Shown: piece after piece, positions 1 to 9,829 of the stretch
How the letters are laid out: each line of letters opens with the position of its first letter
Position numbering within the stretch: position 1 is the stretch's first letter
Source of the DNA: Geosporobacter ferrireducens
Lineage (GTDB): Bacteria; Bacillota; Clostridia; Peptostreptococcales; Thermotaleaceae
Length of the DNA stretch: 64,000 nt
Assembly: GCF_001750685.1 (NCBI RefSeq)
Contig: NZ_CP017269.1
Span: 1,715,416 to 1,779,415 of the forward strand
Direction of reading: 5' to 3'
Made by a program: the position numbers and the translations under genes
Notes under the pieces: generated by a model
Databases searched by the model: none
What the model was told of the DNA's origin: nothing
The model's input: only the letters and a program-made list of their open reading frames with translations

Positions 1-432
1 CACAATTGCAGCAGCTTCGTCAGGGGCATCTTCTGCAATTTTCATCAGTTTTTGCACATAATCTTGAATACCCGGATTCCCCCATTCCAATAATACTGTA
101 TAGGGGTTAGCGGTGGCAACAATATGAAATCCCAGTGATAGAAATTTTGACGTATTTATAGGTTTTGTAAATAGATGCAGCGCTGTTATACCGCAGGTTA
201 GCCCATGGTTAATCAAGTGTGTCAGCACCTTGGCAGACAAATCTTCTCCTTGATAATCCGGTAAAACAGCCAACCCCTGTATCATATCACCGGCTAGAGA
301 ACCCGTAGCTACCATTTGATGATTATCAAATAAACCCATGCTATAAGTCAAGTTATGTGGTATAGTCAAATCACATTGCCTAAAGAGTTCCGCTGCCTCA
401 TGAATAGAGTGCAGCTTACGCTCAATAATCAC
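1..432 (-). CDS. citC: [Citrate (pro-3S)-lyase] ligase, N-terminal part (runs off the left edge)
   Basis: Open frame of 144 codons starting at a GTG (432) behind a GGTGAGG ribosome binding site and continuing past position 1. The visible part reads as the N-terminal acetyltransferase-like domain of citrate lyase ligase, which acetylates the prosthetic group of CitD; family features seen are the short helix-rich start, TGSLAGDMIQGLAV and the Leu-rich LTHLINHGLTCG stretch. The nucleotidyl-transferase domain would lie outside the window. It follows the AbrB-family gene by 45 bases on the same strand. The presence of citDEF on the same strand about 8 kb upstream supports the call. The identification is from remembered family sequence, not a search. 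Confidence 0.8.
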   Translation of the reverse strand, partial: MIIERKLHSIHEAAELFRQCDLTIPHNLTYSMGLFDNHQMVATGSLAGDMIQGLAVLPDYQGEDLSAKVLTHLINHGLTCGITALHLFTKPINTSKFLSLGFHIVATANPYTVLLEWGNPGIQDYVQKLMKIAEDAPDEAAAIV

Positions 433-476
433 TTTCCCTCACCTACCTCTATAATTATCAGCATGGCCTCTTTAAA

Positions 477-1532
477 TTACCCTGCAAGCTTCACGATCAA
501 ACTAATAAGCTGTGGAAAAACAGAAACAACTACTACCATTCGAATAATCTGTAAAACGATAACATCTGCGCTTTCAACACCTATGTCTGCAGCAATCAGA
601 GCCATATCAGATGCCCCAGCCGGTGTAGCTGTCAGCATAGATTCTTTAATGGACATATTAAAAGTCCTATTCAAAAATCTTCCAATCATCATGCAGGCTA
701 ATGAATATCCGAGAATCAGTATAATGGCAGGTACCACTAGATATTTCATTTCCAAAACATCAGCATATTGAACACTACTGCCTATATATGCACCAGCAAG
801 AACCTGTGCAAAGCGCCTCATCCATTTTGGCATACACGCTTTACCCGTAGAAAGCTTTAAGACAATAATGCTCACCATTGACAGAATCAATGCACCTGCT
901 GTGATTCCTGCGTATTTTCCAATTAATCCAAAAACTGCAGCGATGACAATCGTCATAATAAAAGACGCTAAATGATGGGATTCAGATTTAACTCTTTTAT
1001 ATACTTCATCGTGACAAACTTCCAGCTCATCTTTTCCCTTGGCAATCTTTGCAATTATAGCCGGAAAAAAGCCTATGCCTGCCACAAGTCTAATAAACTG
1101 CATCACTGCAACCTTAGACGCATCCGCTCCCATATCTCCGCTGATAATAGGAATATCACTCATTCCTCCAGGAACCGCACACATCAGTGAGGTCACCAAA
1201 TCTAAAGGACTAAATCTATATATCAGCAATCCAGAAACAATATTGAGAATCATCATCCCAATAATTAAAACAATGGCAGGTTTAATAATAAATTTAAGTC
1301 TGGACAAATCGCTTTTTTCTACACTTACACCAATAAAAGCACCGGCAACAATTTGTGCTGCCAGTCTCCCTGCTGCGGGTATATAAGCCATTCCTGTTGT
1401 AATATTAAATAGAGAGACTGCTACGATGCTGCCTACCATCATTCCTCCTGGAATTTTAAATCGTGAAAACAGGTAGCCGACAAATGTACCTAGCAGGATT
1501 GTCATTAAGAAACTATACATTAAAAATACCAC
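477..1532 (-). CDS. AbrB-family (PF05145) inner-membrane protein
   Basis: 351 residues, strongly hydrophobic, about ten membrane segments. An internal duplication is visible: PGGMSD followed by VAVMQFIRLV near residues 120-155, and PAGASD followed by VIVLQIIRMV near residues 300-335. This two-fold repeat is the hallmark of the AbrB membrane family (named from an ammonia monooxygenase annotation, unrelated to the Bacillus regulator AbrB). The transported substrate is unknown. It lies directly upstream of citC on the same strand and divergent from a LysR gene, so a role in citrate or organic-acid metabolism is a reasonable inference but nothing more. Confidence 0.8.
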   Translation of the reverse strand: MVFLMYSFLMTILLGTFVGYLFSRFKIPGGMMVGSIVAVSLFNITTGMAYIPAAGRLAAQIVAGAFIGVSVEKSDLSRLKFIIKPAIVLIIGMMILNIVSGLLIYRFSPLDLVTSLMCAVPGGMSDIPIISGDMGADASKVAVMQFIRLVAGIGFFPAIIAKIAKGKDELEVCHDEVYKRVKSESHHLASFIMTIVIAAVFGLIGKYAGITAGALILSMVSIIVLKLSTGKACMPKWMRRFAQVLAGAYIGSSVQYADVLEMKYLVVPAIILILGYSLACMMIGRFLNRTFNMSIKESMLTATPAGASDMALIAADIGVESADVIVLQIIRMVVVVSVFPQLISLIVKLAG

Positions 1533-1576
1533 CCTTATACTTATTTATTCATTCCCGCTAACACCCTGTACTTAAA

Positions 1577-1606
1577 TTGACAAGCAAATATGACCCATTA
1601 TATAAT
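1577..1606 (+). promoter_or_regulatory. Sigma-A type promoter for the LysR gene
   Basis: TTGACA at 1577-1582 and TATAAT at 1601-1606 with an 18-base spacer, both hexamers perfect. It is oriented toward the LysR gene at 1680, leaving a short leader that contains its AAGGAGG ribosome binding site. The divergent AbrB/citC promoter must overlap this 147-base gap but I could not place it with confidence. Confidence 0.7.
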
Positions 1607-1679
1607 TAAAGTATCATATTAAAGCTTTTTTACTTACATAGGACCAGGGTATAAAGAGACTTAAGGAGGTCGAAATCCT

Positions 1680-2630
1680 TTGATACCTCATTTGATACCT
1701 AAAGAATTGATTTATGTTACTACAGTAGCTCAGTACGGAAATATCTCTAAAGCCGCAGAGCGTTTGTTTGTTGCTCAACCTTCATTAAGTCGTTGTATTC
1801 TCAGAATCGAAAGAGATCTTGGGGCAGAATTATTTAAACGTACTTCAGAAGGCTTGAAACCAACCTTTGCAGGAGAGTACTATATTGAAAATGCCAATAA
1901 AATCATCCGCCTTTACAAAGAACTTGAAATCCAGTTTTCTAATATTAGCAATATGCATATGGGACGACTGGCAGTAGGAACTACCACCCACTTAGGTTCC
2001 TTTGCTCTTCCAAAGATCTTAGCAAACTTTACTACACGCTTTCCTAAAATTGAGTTATCGATTGTAGAAGGTGTCTCCACTGGCATTGAGGAAGAAATTC
2101 TCAAAGGGAGGGTTGATGTAGGTATTTTACATTCTCCCATCAACAATCACGGAATCAAATATACAGTTATTCACGAAGAAAAGTTTCTCTTGGCAGTTCC
2201 TCCTGATGATCCCATTAATGAACAGGCCTATTTTAAAGATGGAGGGGAGGGGCCCTATATCGATATCCAGCTTACAGCCGATCGCCCCTATATCTTGACA
2301 CATACAAGTCAACGAACCAGACAGGTCACCACTAAAATTCTAGAGAATGCAAAAATTGATGTAAAACCACGATATCTAACAAAAAGTATTCAAACTGCAT
2401 CTCGCCTTGTTAGAGATAATCTTGGTTTCACTTTGGTTCCTCTTAGTTATTGCAAACTGTTTGGCTCAGCCTATTCTCCAAACTACTATTTTATTGAAGA
2501 GCAATATCAACCTTCATGGGAGTTGGTTATCGCCTATTCAAAGGATATTCCCTTATCTAAAGCCTCAAAAGAGTTCAATAAAATTGCCCTTGAAACACTT
2601 CCTCAACTCTACGATTTTCCAAATGACTAG
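1680..2630 (+). CDS. LysR-family transcriptional regulator
   Basis: 316 residues, the usual LysR length. A winged helix-turn-helix occupies residues 7-65 (GNISKAAERLFVAQPSLSR is the recognition region) and a periplasmic-binding-like effector domain follows from about residue 90. Translation starts at a TTG, chosen because AAGGAGG lies 10 bases upstream. It is divergent from the AbrB-citC pair and converges on tctA, sitting inside the citrate gene region. By family habit it would bind a small organic acid and control the divergent genes, the cit/tct operon or both. This regulatory link is inferred from position only. Confidence 0.9.
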   Translation: MIPHLIPKELIYVTTVAQYGNISKAAERLFVAQPSLSRCILRIERDLGAELFKRTSEGLKPTFAGEYYIENANKIIRLYKELEIQFSNISNMHMGRLAVGTTTHLGSFALPKILANFTTRFPKIELSIVEGVSTGIEEEILKGRVDVGILHSPINNHGIKYTVIHEEKFLLAVPPDDPINEQAYFKDGGEGPYIDIQLTADRPYILTHTSQRTRQVTTKILENAKIDVKPRYLTKSIQTASRLVRDNLGFTLVPLSYCKLFGSAYSPNYYFIEEQYQPSWELVIAYSKDIPLSKASKEFNKIALETLPQLYDFPND

Positions 2631-2641
2631 TCTATACGCAT

Positions 2642-2670
2642 GTAACCATAATGGTTACCTCTTTTCTTAT
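2642..2670 (+). terminator. Terminator after the LysR gene
   Basis: Eight-base-pair stem GTAACCAT/ATGGTTAC at 2642-2658 with a single-base centre, followed by a pyrimidine run CTCTTTTCTT. It begins 12 bases after the LysR stop. Confidence 0.55.
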
Positions 2671-2693
2671 CCTGATTTAAATACACCCGGAGA

Positions 2694-2735
2694 AAAGCCG
2701 CAGCCTATTCTATAGCAGCGGCTTCTCTAGATTTT
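2694..2735 (-). terminator. Terminator after tctA (probably bidirectional)
   Basis: Stem AAGCCGC (2695-2701) with GCGGCTT (2718-2724), extended imperfectly by flanking AGAA/TTCT, in the 108-base gap between the convergent LysR and tctA genes. Confidence 0.55.
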
Positions 2736-2737
2736 CT

Positions 2738-4234
2738 TTATGCTGTTGCTTTCTTTTTAGTTTTAATCATTCTGCTAATGACCGGATAAAGAAGCATAAG
2801 CATACATGCAAGCAGTAAAGTAGCTGTGATAGGTTTTGAAATAACTGCCATAATATCTCCATTTGCAAGGGAAACAGCTCTTCTTAAATTGGCTTCTGTC
2901 ATCCCGCCAAGAACAAGTCCTAAAACGAGGGCCGCAGAAGAGAACTTAAATTTAGAAAAAGCGAATCCCAGTATGCCTGCGATAGCCATCAACATAACAT
3001 CACCCGTACTATTCTGAAGGGCGAAGCTGCCAATCACCGCAAATAGAACAATTGCCGGACCCAGAATGCTGTAGGGCACTTTAAGGATTGAACTAAAAAC
3101 TTTAGCGATTCCCATGGCGATGATAACCATGATAATATTTGTCACGATCATGGAAGCAAAGACACTGGAGAGATAATCAGGCTGCGTCTTAACAAGAAGC
3201 GGTCCAACCTGAACGCCCTTTAGAACTAGTGCCGACATCATGATGGCTGCCGCATTCCCTCCCGGTATACCCAAGGCAAGGAGTGGAACCATCGATCCGC
3301 CTGTAGCTGCATTATTTGCAGCCTCTGAAGCAGCTACCCCTTCAATGGCACCCTGACCGAATTTTTCAGGGTTCTTAGACATTTTTACTTCCGTTGTATA
3401 GCTTAAAAAAGATGCAATCGTCGCACCTGCTCCGGGCAAAATTCCAACAAGGGTACCAATAATGGAAGAACGGATAATCGTCCACTTAATAGACCATGCC
3501 TCTTTGAAGGTTAAAAGATCTGTTTTAACTTTAGAACCTGAACCCGTATCAACAAGCTTAGATGGTTTTGCAGTCTGTTTAAGCACTTCAGTGATAGCAA
3601 ACATACCGATCATAACCGGAATCATTTCTATACCACTGAGAAGAGAAGAATTCCCCCATGTAAATCGGGGAATCGCCAGCAATGGATCCATACCGACAGT
3701 GGCAAGCAAAAGACCAATCAATCCTGAAATAAGGGTTTTAATAACATTGTCACTGTCGAGGGCTGTAAGAACACTAAGTCCCAAGAAAGATACGGCAAAG
3801 AGTTCTGATGGCCCGAATTTAAGCGCTACATCTGCCAACTGAGGTGATAACAAAAACATGGCAACAGCAGCGACAACACCGCCTATCGCCGAGCAGACAA
3901 GGGATGTACCAAGCGCTTTGCCCGCCTTACCCTGCACAGCCAGAGGATAGCCGTCAAAAGTAGTTGGTGCACTGGAGGGTGTACCGGGAATTTTAAAAAG
4001 AATAGCTGTGATACCGCCTCCAGTGATCGATGCACAGTAAACAGCAACCAGGAAAGCAATGGCGATGATTGGGCTCATTGCATAGGCAAAAGGCATCGCT
4101 AAAGCTACTGCCATTGAAGCACTTACGCCAGGCATTGCACCAAAGATAACACCTAAAACTGTACCTGCACAGATAAGAAGAAAAGTCATTGGCGCAAATA
4201 CAATTTGAAAACCTGCAACTAACATATCACCCAT
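2738..4234 (-). CDS. tctA: Tripartite tricarboxylate transporter large permease TctA
   Basis: 498 residues with about twelve membrane segments, matching the TctA family length. Family landmarks are visible: the early GAMPGVSASMAVALAMPF stretch, GTPSSAPTTFDGYPLA near residue 82 and ALGIPGGNAAAIMM near residue 325. It forms the membrane channel of a secondary, ion-driven TTT transporter with TctB and the binding protein TctC encoded just upstream. Start ATG is preceded by GGGAGTG. Because the operon begins with citrate lyase, citrate or a related tricarboxylate (isocitrate, aconitate, tricarballylate) is the likely substrate. Confidence 0.92.
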   Translation of the reverse strand: MGDMLVAGFQIVFAPMTFLLICAGTVLGVIFGAMPGVSASMAVALAMPFAYAMSPIIAIAFLVAVYCASITGGGITAILFKIPGTPSSAPTTFDGYPLAVQGKAGKALGTSLVCSAIGGVVAAVAMFLLSPQLADVALKFGPSELFAVSFLGLSVLTALDSDNVIKTLISGLIGLLLATVGMDPLLAIPRFTWGNSSLLSGIEMIPVMIGMFAITEVLKQTAKPSKLVDTGSGSKVKTDLLTFKEAWSIKWTIIRSSIIGTLVGILPGAGATIASFLSYTTEVKMSKNPEKFGQGAIEGVAASEAANNAATGGSMVPLLALGIPGGNAAAIMMSALVLKGVQVGPLLVKTQPDYLSSVFASMIVTNIIMVIIAMGIAKVFSSILKVPYSILGPAIVLFAVIGSFALQNSTGDVMLMAIAGILGFAFSKFKFSSAALVLGLVLGGMTEANLRRAVSLANGDIMAVISKPITATLLLACMLMLLYPVISRMIKTKKKATA

Positions 4235-4253
4235 AATTTACACTCCCTATCTG

Positions 4254-4757
4254 TTAAAATGATTCCAGCATCAGCGCAAAATCACGTAGGATTCCATATC
4301 CTCTAGGCAGCATAATGCTCAGACCCCTAGCGAATAAAAAATATACCGAAAATGTCATGACAAATGCGCTGCCTGCTAAAAACTTAATTCGCTTTTCTCC
4401 GATTAATCTAGCATAGACAATGAAGAAAATATAAGTGCTGAGTATAAAACCTGCTGCTTCAAGGGAAGCGGCATAGACAAGAATGATGACAATCCCTTGA
4501 AAGAGTCTGCTTCTCAAAATCGCCTGCAACTTTATGTTTTTAATCTGATCGAAGTTACGTTCTTCAGCCGCTGCAGTTTTATAGATTTTGAACATATTAA
4601 TTAAGATTAAAACAATAAGGCCACTTAGAATAAGCTGCGGCCATTGCTCTGCCCCTAACTCTGTAGGTGCAGAAGCTGGCATTGTAGCGCCAATATAATA
4701 ATAGCAGTAGGCGAATAAAATCAATAAAACTGCATTATATAATAACTCAAGTATCAA
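4254..4757 (-). CDS. tctB: Tripartite tricarboxylate transporter small permease TctB
   Basis: 167 residues, four predicted membrane segments, the typical TctB size and layout. It lies 19 bases upstream of tctA and downstream of tctC, the usual C-B-A order. The only reasonable start in frame is a TTG at 4757 with a rather distant AAGGAAAG, so translation initiation may be weak. A strong palindromic hairpin separates it from tctC. Confidence 0.85.
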   Translation of the reverse strand: MILELLYNAVLLILFAYCYYYIGATMPASAPTELGAEQWPQLILSGLIVLILINMFKIYKTAAAEERNFDQIKNIKLQAILRSRLFQGIVIILVYAASLEAAGFILSTYIFFIVYARLIGEKRIKFLAGSAFVMTFSVYFLFARGLSIMLPRGYGILRDFALMLESF

Positions 4758-4794
4758 AATCCATCAACTCACTTTCCTTATAATCTAGGAATCC

Positions 4795-4814
4795 GGGGCA
4801 GCATATGCTGCCCC
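4795..4814 (-). other. Intercistronic hairpin between tctC and tctB
   Basis: Perfect palindrome with arms GGGGCAGC (4795-4802) and GCTGCCCC (4807-4814). There is no U-tract directly after it in the direction of transcription. By analogy with other binding-protein operons, it may protect the tctC message or reduce read-through into the permease genes. Confidence 0.6.
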
Positions 4815-4842
4815 AGAGCTTTCAATATTTTTATAGGCTCTA

Positions 4843-5847
4843 TTATTTGTTAAACTTATTAAATAAAGCTGTGAGTGTTTCGTTTTGTTCTGTCCAAATT
4901 GCTTGGAAGTCTGCGGAATTTGCATAGCCAGGTCTTTGATCCAATGCAACAGTTTTTGTCCACTCCTGGAATTGGTCACTTGCATGTGCTTTTGCAGCTG
5001 CTGCTTCAAATGCCTTAATTGCTGCTTCAGGTGTTCCTTTTTTCGCCAAAATACCTCTCATTGGTCCAAGGTAGGATTCAATACCTTTCTCTCCCGTGCA
5101 CGCAACATCCGGAATCATAGGAAGTCTCTTTTCAGAAGCAACAATAATCGGCTTCATATCTCCTGATTCTACCAGACCTTTAACCTCAGCCGGTCCAACA
5201 GTGGCAAGATCTACATGCCCGCCAATGATGGCTGCATTAACCTCTGCCCCATTGTTAAAAGCTACAAGTGGAACCTCTACGCCTGCCTCTGAAAATGTTT
5301 CTCTAACCGTGAATGCATCTACTCCCGTAACCGTCATAACACCACACTTAACTTTTCCTGGATTTTCTTTTATGTAGGCTACCAACTCATCAAAATTATT
5401 GTAAGGCGCTTTTCCAGATGCCACAATAACATTGGTATCATGAACCAATCTTGTTACAGGTATAAGTTCTTCATAAATATCAACGGAAGAAAGTTTTTGA
5501 ATGTTCGCAAGAAGAAGAGACTGTGTCCCAAGCATAAAGGTATATCCATCAGCTGGCTGCTTAACTGTGTATTCTACACCCTTAACGCCACCGCCGCCTT
5601 CTACATTGTTGACAACAATTGGAACGCCAATTTCTTTCTCAAGTGCAGAAGCAAAAGCTCTAAGCGTAGAATCTGCTCCACCGCCAGCGCCCCATGGACA
5701 AACAAGTTCGATCTTTCTCTCAAATTTGAATTCAGCATCTGCTGCACCTTCAGCATTGTTGACTTCTGGCGCTTTTGGAGCACATCCCATTAAAGCAGCT
5801 GTAAATATCAAAACCAGGCACATCAATAAAACGAGTCTTTTTTTCAT
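4843..5847 (-). CDS. tctC: Tripartite tricarboxylate transporter substrate-binding protein TctC (lipoprotein)
   Basis: 334 residues. An N-terminal lipoprotein signal ends in LMGC with the lipidated cysteine at residue 22, as expected for an extracytoplasmic receptor in a Gram-positive cell. The mature part shows the TTT receptor hallmark VCPWGAGGGADSTLR and later GGHVDLATVGPAEV. The start at the third codon of the longer frame is preferred because AAAGGAGG sits 8 bases upstream; ATG at 5853 is the alternative. First gene of the tctCBA group, 93 bases after the aconitase-like gene. Confidence 0.9.
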   Translation of the reverse strand: MKKRLVLLMCLVLIFTAALMGCAPKAPEVNNAEGAADAEFKFERKIELVCPWGAGGGADSTLRAFASALEKEIGVPIVVNNVEGGGGVKGVEYTVKQPADGYTFMLGTQSLLLANIQKLSSVDIYEELIPVTRLVHDTNVIVASGKAPYNNFDELVAYIKENPGKVKCGVMTVTGVDAFTVRETFSEAGVEVPLVAFNNGAEVNAAIIGGHVDLATVGPAEVKGLVESGDMKPIIVASEKRLPMIPDVACTGEKGIESYLGPMRGILAKKGTPEAAIKAFEAAAAKAHASDQFQEWTKTVALDQRPGYANSADFQAIWTEQNETLTALFNKFNK

Positions 5848-5940
5848 TTTCATTTCCTCCTTTTTTTATTTATTTAGAATGCTTACCCTCCTTAGAAAAC
5901 AGCATTCAATAAATACGCCTTTTCTATCCCTGTACTAAGA

Positions 5941-8241
5941 CTAGTCATTGTGATCCCGATAATAATTTATCAAACATCCTTTTATTATGATTTGTCTCTC
6001 ATCCGGTGATAGCTCTCCAAGTGTTAGTTTCAAGATCTGGAGCTGATCTCCAATCACATAGGCTTTGATGCTCGTTTTTTGTAATTCAACAGCTTCTCGG
6101 ATATTAGGTATATAGATATAGTCACCATTCTGAAAGTTTGGCTCTTCTTTAAGAATAAAAGGGATCATCCCCCAGTTGATCAGATTAGAACGATAGCGTT
6201 TGGTTGCATATTCTCTCGCAATATTTGCCCAGCCTCCAAGGACTTTTTGCGAAGACGCAGCTTGTTCTCTAGCAGACCCGTCACCAGGTTTAACCGCATA
6301 GATTGTACTTCCTATACCAATCTCTTGTGGGGCAACCGGTGCCATACCTTCGATCTTAGAGATATTTTGATAAACAGCTTCAAGCTCTTTATATTCCTCA
6401 ACAGGATTGTTTCCTGTCTGTCTTACTTTTTCATACTTGTTTACCGCTTTCGCCTTGCCTACATAGGCCGGATCTTTTCTTGAAAGAGTAAACTCTGCCA
6501 ACTTAAGTGGATTAGAACGATAGGATGAGGTTTCCCCAGAGGGAATAAGCTCATCTGTTGTTGTAACCGGGTCCGTCAGAAAAGAGACAACCTTTAACAG
6601 CAGGTGTTTTGGTAATGCCGGAAAGTCTGGCCAGTCAGCAATATTGGGTCCCAAGCTCAAAGCTGTATCGCTTCCTGCTTTTCCAAAACCATTATAGACA
6701 CGTTTATTATATACTTCACTGCTAAAATGATATTGGGGTTTCGTATATTCCACCTCAATTGCCGTAGCAGGGGTAAGTCTTCCTCCGTTGATAGCTGTAG
6801 CAGCGATAGATCTGGCATCCATCAGTGCTACCGAAGCAATTTGTCCATTTGATGGCACCGAGCCCTCACGGTTTGGAAAGTTTCGGGTAGTATGGCGAAT
6901 AGAAAGCCCCTTATTTGCAGGGACATCTCCTGCTCCAAAGCAAGGTCCGCAGAATGCCGATCGTACAATAACACCTGCATTCATCAGCTTCTCGATGGAA
7001 CCGTTTTTCACAAGACTGATATAGGTAGGCTGACTGGAAGGATACACGCTCATGGAGAATACCCCATTTCCCGTTGACCGGCCAGCTAAAATATCTGCTG
7101 CATCGATGATATTGTCGTAGGTTCCACCAGCACAACCCGCCACAATTCCCTGATCAACATAAATACTGCCATTTCTGACTTTACCCGCTAAGTCAAGCTT
7201 GATATTAGTATTATCAAGCAGCCGCACGGCTTCCTTTTCCACTTGATTTAGAATGTCAATAGGATTGGCGTTGAGTTCTTCAATCGTGTAAGTATTACTT
7301 GGATGAAAAGGCAGCGCAATCATCGGCTTAATTTTCCCAAGATCAACGTAGATCAGGCCATCATAGTAGGCAATATCCGCTGGTCCAAGCTTAGCATAGG
7401 CCTCAGCTCTGCCATGTGCAGAAAAGTAATCCTTAACTTTTTCATCTGTAGACCAGATTGAAGAAAGACATGTGGTTTCAGTAGTCATAACATCAATGCC
7501 GTTTCGATATTCTACCGATAGACCTTCGATTCCATCGCCCACAAATTCCATAATTTTGTTGTTCACATAGCCATTTTTAAAAACTGTACCAATAATGCCA
7601 AGAGCAATATCCTGTGGTCCTACACCTTTCTGCGGCGTGCCAGTGAGATAAACGGCCACCACTTCAGGCCGATTGATGTCATAAGTCTTGTTGAGGATTT
7701 GCTTGGCTAACTCTCCACCGCCCTCACCGATGGCCATGGTGCCCAGGGCTCCATAACGGGTATGACTGTCTGAGCCTAGGATCATACTGCCGCAGCAGCT
7801 CATCATCTCCCGCATATACTGATGGATAACCGCTAAATGGGTAGGTACATAAATCCCTCCATATTTTTTTGCTGCTGAGAGCGCGAACATGTGATCATCT
7901 TCATTGATGGTCCCCCCTACGGCGCATAAGCTGTTATGGCAGTTTGTCAGTACATAAGGAAGGGGAAATTTTTCCAGGCCGCTGGCCCGTGCCGTCTGAA
8001 TAATGCCCACATAGGTGATGTCATGGGATGCCAGGGCGTCAAACCTGAGTTTCAGTTTGTCCATACTACCGGAAGTATTGTGCCGTTCCAAAATGGAGTA
8101 GGCTATCGTGCCTTGAATTGCTTGCGCTTTAATTACTTCCTTCCCTACCTTATGCAGCAGTGCAGCCTTTGCATCGTACTTGTCCTCAATAATTTCTCTA
8201 CCCTTAACCAGATAAACTCCTGAGTCATAAAGCTTGATCAT
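5941..8241 (-). CDS. Aconitase-family hydratase (YbhJ-like)
   Basis: 766 residues. Aconitase landmarks are present: GSDSHTRYG from residue 156, and three cysteines in the positions that bind a [4Fe-4S] cluster (Cys370 in GCAGG, Cys431 and Cys434 in CGPC). The swivel domain with [11 protein letters not shown] lies near residues 655-665. Overall layout resembles the uncharacterised E. coli YbhJ type more than AcnA or AcnB, so the exact substrate is open. Location between citF and tctC suggests that it converts an imported aconitate or isocitrate to citrate for the lyase. AGGAGG precedes the ATG. Confidence 0.8.
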   Translation of the reverse strand: MIKLYDSGVYLVKGREIIEDKYDAKAALLHKVGKEVIKAQAIQGTIAYSILERHNTSGSMDKLKLRFDALASHDITYVGIIQTARASGLEKFPLPYVLTNCHNSLCAVGGTINEDDHMFALSAAKKYGGIYVPTHLAVIHQYMREMMSCCGSMILGSDSHTRYGALGTMAIGEGGGELAKQILNKTYDINRPEVVAVYLTGTPQKGVGPQDIALGIIGTVFKNGYVNNKIMEFVGDGIEGLSVEYRNGIDVMTTETTCLSSIWSTDEKVKDYFSAHGRAEAYAKLGPADIAYYDGLIYVDLGKIKPMIALPFHPSNTYTIEELNANPIDILNQVEKEAVRLLDNTNIKLDLAGKVRNGSIYVDQGIVAGCAGGTYDNIIDAADILAGRSTGNGVFSMSVYPSSQPTYISLVKNGSIEKLMNAGVIVRSAFCGPCFGAGDVPANKGLSIRHTTRNFPNREGSVPSNGQIASVALMDARSIAATAINGGRLTPATAIEVEYTKPQYHFSSEVYNKRVYNGFGKAGSDTALSLGPNIADWPDFPALPKHLLLKVVSFLTDPVTTTDELIPSGETSSYRSNPLKLAEFTLSRKDPAYVGKAKAVNKYEKVRQTGNNPVEEYKELEAVYQNISKIEGMAPVAPQEIGIGSTIYAVKPGDGSAREQAASSQKVLGGWANIAREYATKRYRSNLINWGMIPFILKEEPNFQNGDYIYIPNIREAVELQKTSIKAYVIGDQLQILKLTLGELSPDERQIIIKGCLINYYRDHND

Positions 8242-8267
8242 TTAACCTTACCTCCTGTATAGCGGAT

Positions 8268-9815
8268 TTATCTCGAAACTTTTCGAATCAGATCGATGAC
8301 ACTGCCGTCCCGATAACTGACGATCCCAACAATTTTATCGTTATATCGAATTGCGTTGGGTTTACCGACAATTTTCTCTGCTTTTTCTTTTAGTTCTTCA
8401 ATCGTAAAAACCGAAATACCTGCACCTTTAAGATTCTCAATCAAGTCAATTCGTAAAGGATTCACTGCAGTTCCATGATCTGTAACCAGTACATCCACAG
8501 TGCTTCCCGGTGTAACGATCGTATTCACACGATCTAGAATCGTTGGAATTCTTCCCCGAATAAGAGGTGCTACGACGATACATAATCGAGCGCCTGCTGC
8601 CGTATCTTGATGCCCGCCTATGGCACCTCGGATCACGCCATCAGATCCTGTTAAAACGTTTACATTATAATTGACATCCACCTCTAGCGCACTCAATACC
8701 ACAACGTCTAATTGATCTACAGTAGAACCTTCGGTACCAGGCCCTGCATAATAGTGTGCATCCACTTGCTGATGAAATGGATTCTTTTGAATACTCTCAA
8801 TCGCGCCAAGATCAAAGCTTTGTACATCAAGAAGTTTCTTGATCAATCCCTCTTCATGAAGTTTAACGATCTGTCCCGTAATACCGCCCAATGCAAAACT
8901 TGCTTTAATATTCTTTTTTATCATTTTATCTCTAAGAAATCGCGTTACAGCCAGAGCGGCTCCTCCTGTACCGGTTTGAAAAGAAAATCCATCCTCGAAA
9001 TATCCTGATGCTTCGATTACCCTTATAGCATTTTGTGCAATCAATAGTTCTCGAGGATTTGTACTGTATCTAGTGGCACCCGATGCAATCCCTTTTGGAT
9101 CTCCAATTGCCTCAACCTCTACAATATAATCTACGTTGGTTTGTGGTATTGCACAGGGTGTATTTGGAAAGGGTACGATATTATTCGTCAATAAAATAAC
9201 CTGCTTTGCATACAGTGCATCTACCATGGCATATCCAAGGGAACCGCAGGCTGAGTCATTATTCCCTTCCCGGCTAAAGCCATTTGCATTTCCATAGATA
9301 TCACTCGATGCTACCCCTAGAAAAGCCACATCGATTGTGAGTTCCCCCGAAGCAATTGAATAGGCTCGGCCGCCGTGAGATCTGAACAAAACAGGTACTT
9401 CCATCAAGCCATTTGAGATGGCATTAGCAAGTTCCCCTCTGATTCCACTTGTCTCAATGCGGTAGATAGTACCGTTTTTAATATGCTCAATCATAGGTGT
9501 GTGAATGTCCGTAAGAGAACTGGCAGCTATCGTCAGCTTCTTAAATCCCATCTTTGCAATTACTTCCATTACGGTATTGACAATATAATCTCCGTTTCTG
9601 AAATGATGGTGAAATGAAATGGTCATTCCATCGGTCAATCCAGACCGTCGGATTGCCTCTTCTAAATCCCTCACAATCTTGCTCTTTTTTATCCTATAGT
9701 CTTTTAATCCCTCTTTTTCATGTGTCTTTTCGTCATAAACCCTGCCGTCGAAAGCTGTAAGTGTTCCCACACCCTCTATGTATGTTGGTATTTCAACATC
9801 TAATATATTTTTCAT
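8268..9815 (-). CDS. citF: Citrate lyase alpha subunit (citrate CoA-transferase)
   Basis: 515 residues, the usual CitF length. The alpha subunit exchanges acetate for citrate on the CitD prosthetic group. CoA-transferase-like motifs are seen, such as FRSHGGRAYSIASGE, GGHQDTAAGARL and VTDHGTAVNPLR. The ATG at 9815 lies 9 bases after AGGAGG; an ATG at 9821 inside that spacing is the alternative. It is 14 bases downstream of citE and 26 bases upstream of the aconitase-like gene, consistent with one transcript. Confidence 0.94.
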   Translation of the reverse strand: MKNILDVEIPTYIEGVGTLTAFDGRVYDEKTHEKEGLKDYRIKKSKIVRDLEEAIRRSGLTDGMTISFHHHFRNGDYIVNTVMEVIAKMGFKKLTIAASSLTDIHTPMIEHIKNGTIYRIETSGIRGELANAISNGLMEVPVLFRSHGGRAYSIASGELTIDVAFLGVASSDIYGNANGFSREGNNDSACGSLGYAMVDALYAKQVILLTNNIVPFPNTPCAIPQTNVDYIVEVEAIGDPKGIASGATRYSTNPRELLIAQNAIRVIEASGYFEDGFSFQTGTGGAALAVTRFLRDKMIKKNIKASFALGGITGQIVKLHEEGLIKKLLDVQSFDLGAIESIQKNPFHQQVDAHYYAGPGTEGSTVDQLDVVVLSALEVDVNYNVNVLTGSDGVIRGAIGGHQDTAAGARLCIVVAPLIRGRIPTILDRVNTIVTPGSTVDVLVTDHGTAVNPLRIDLIENLKGAGISVFTIEELKEKAEKIVGKPNAIRYNDKIVGIVSYRDGSVIDLIRKVSR

Positions 9816-9829
9816 TCTCATGCTCCTCC

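Noticed and set aside
4785-5009. Frame on the tctC strand overlapping the tctC 3' end
   Set aside because: Out-of-frame shadow of tctC that covers the intercistronic hairpin.
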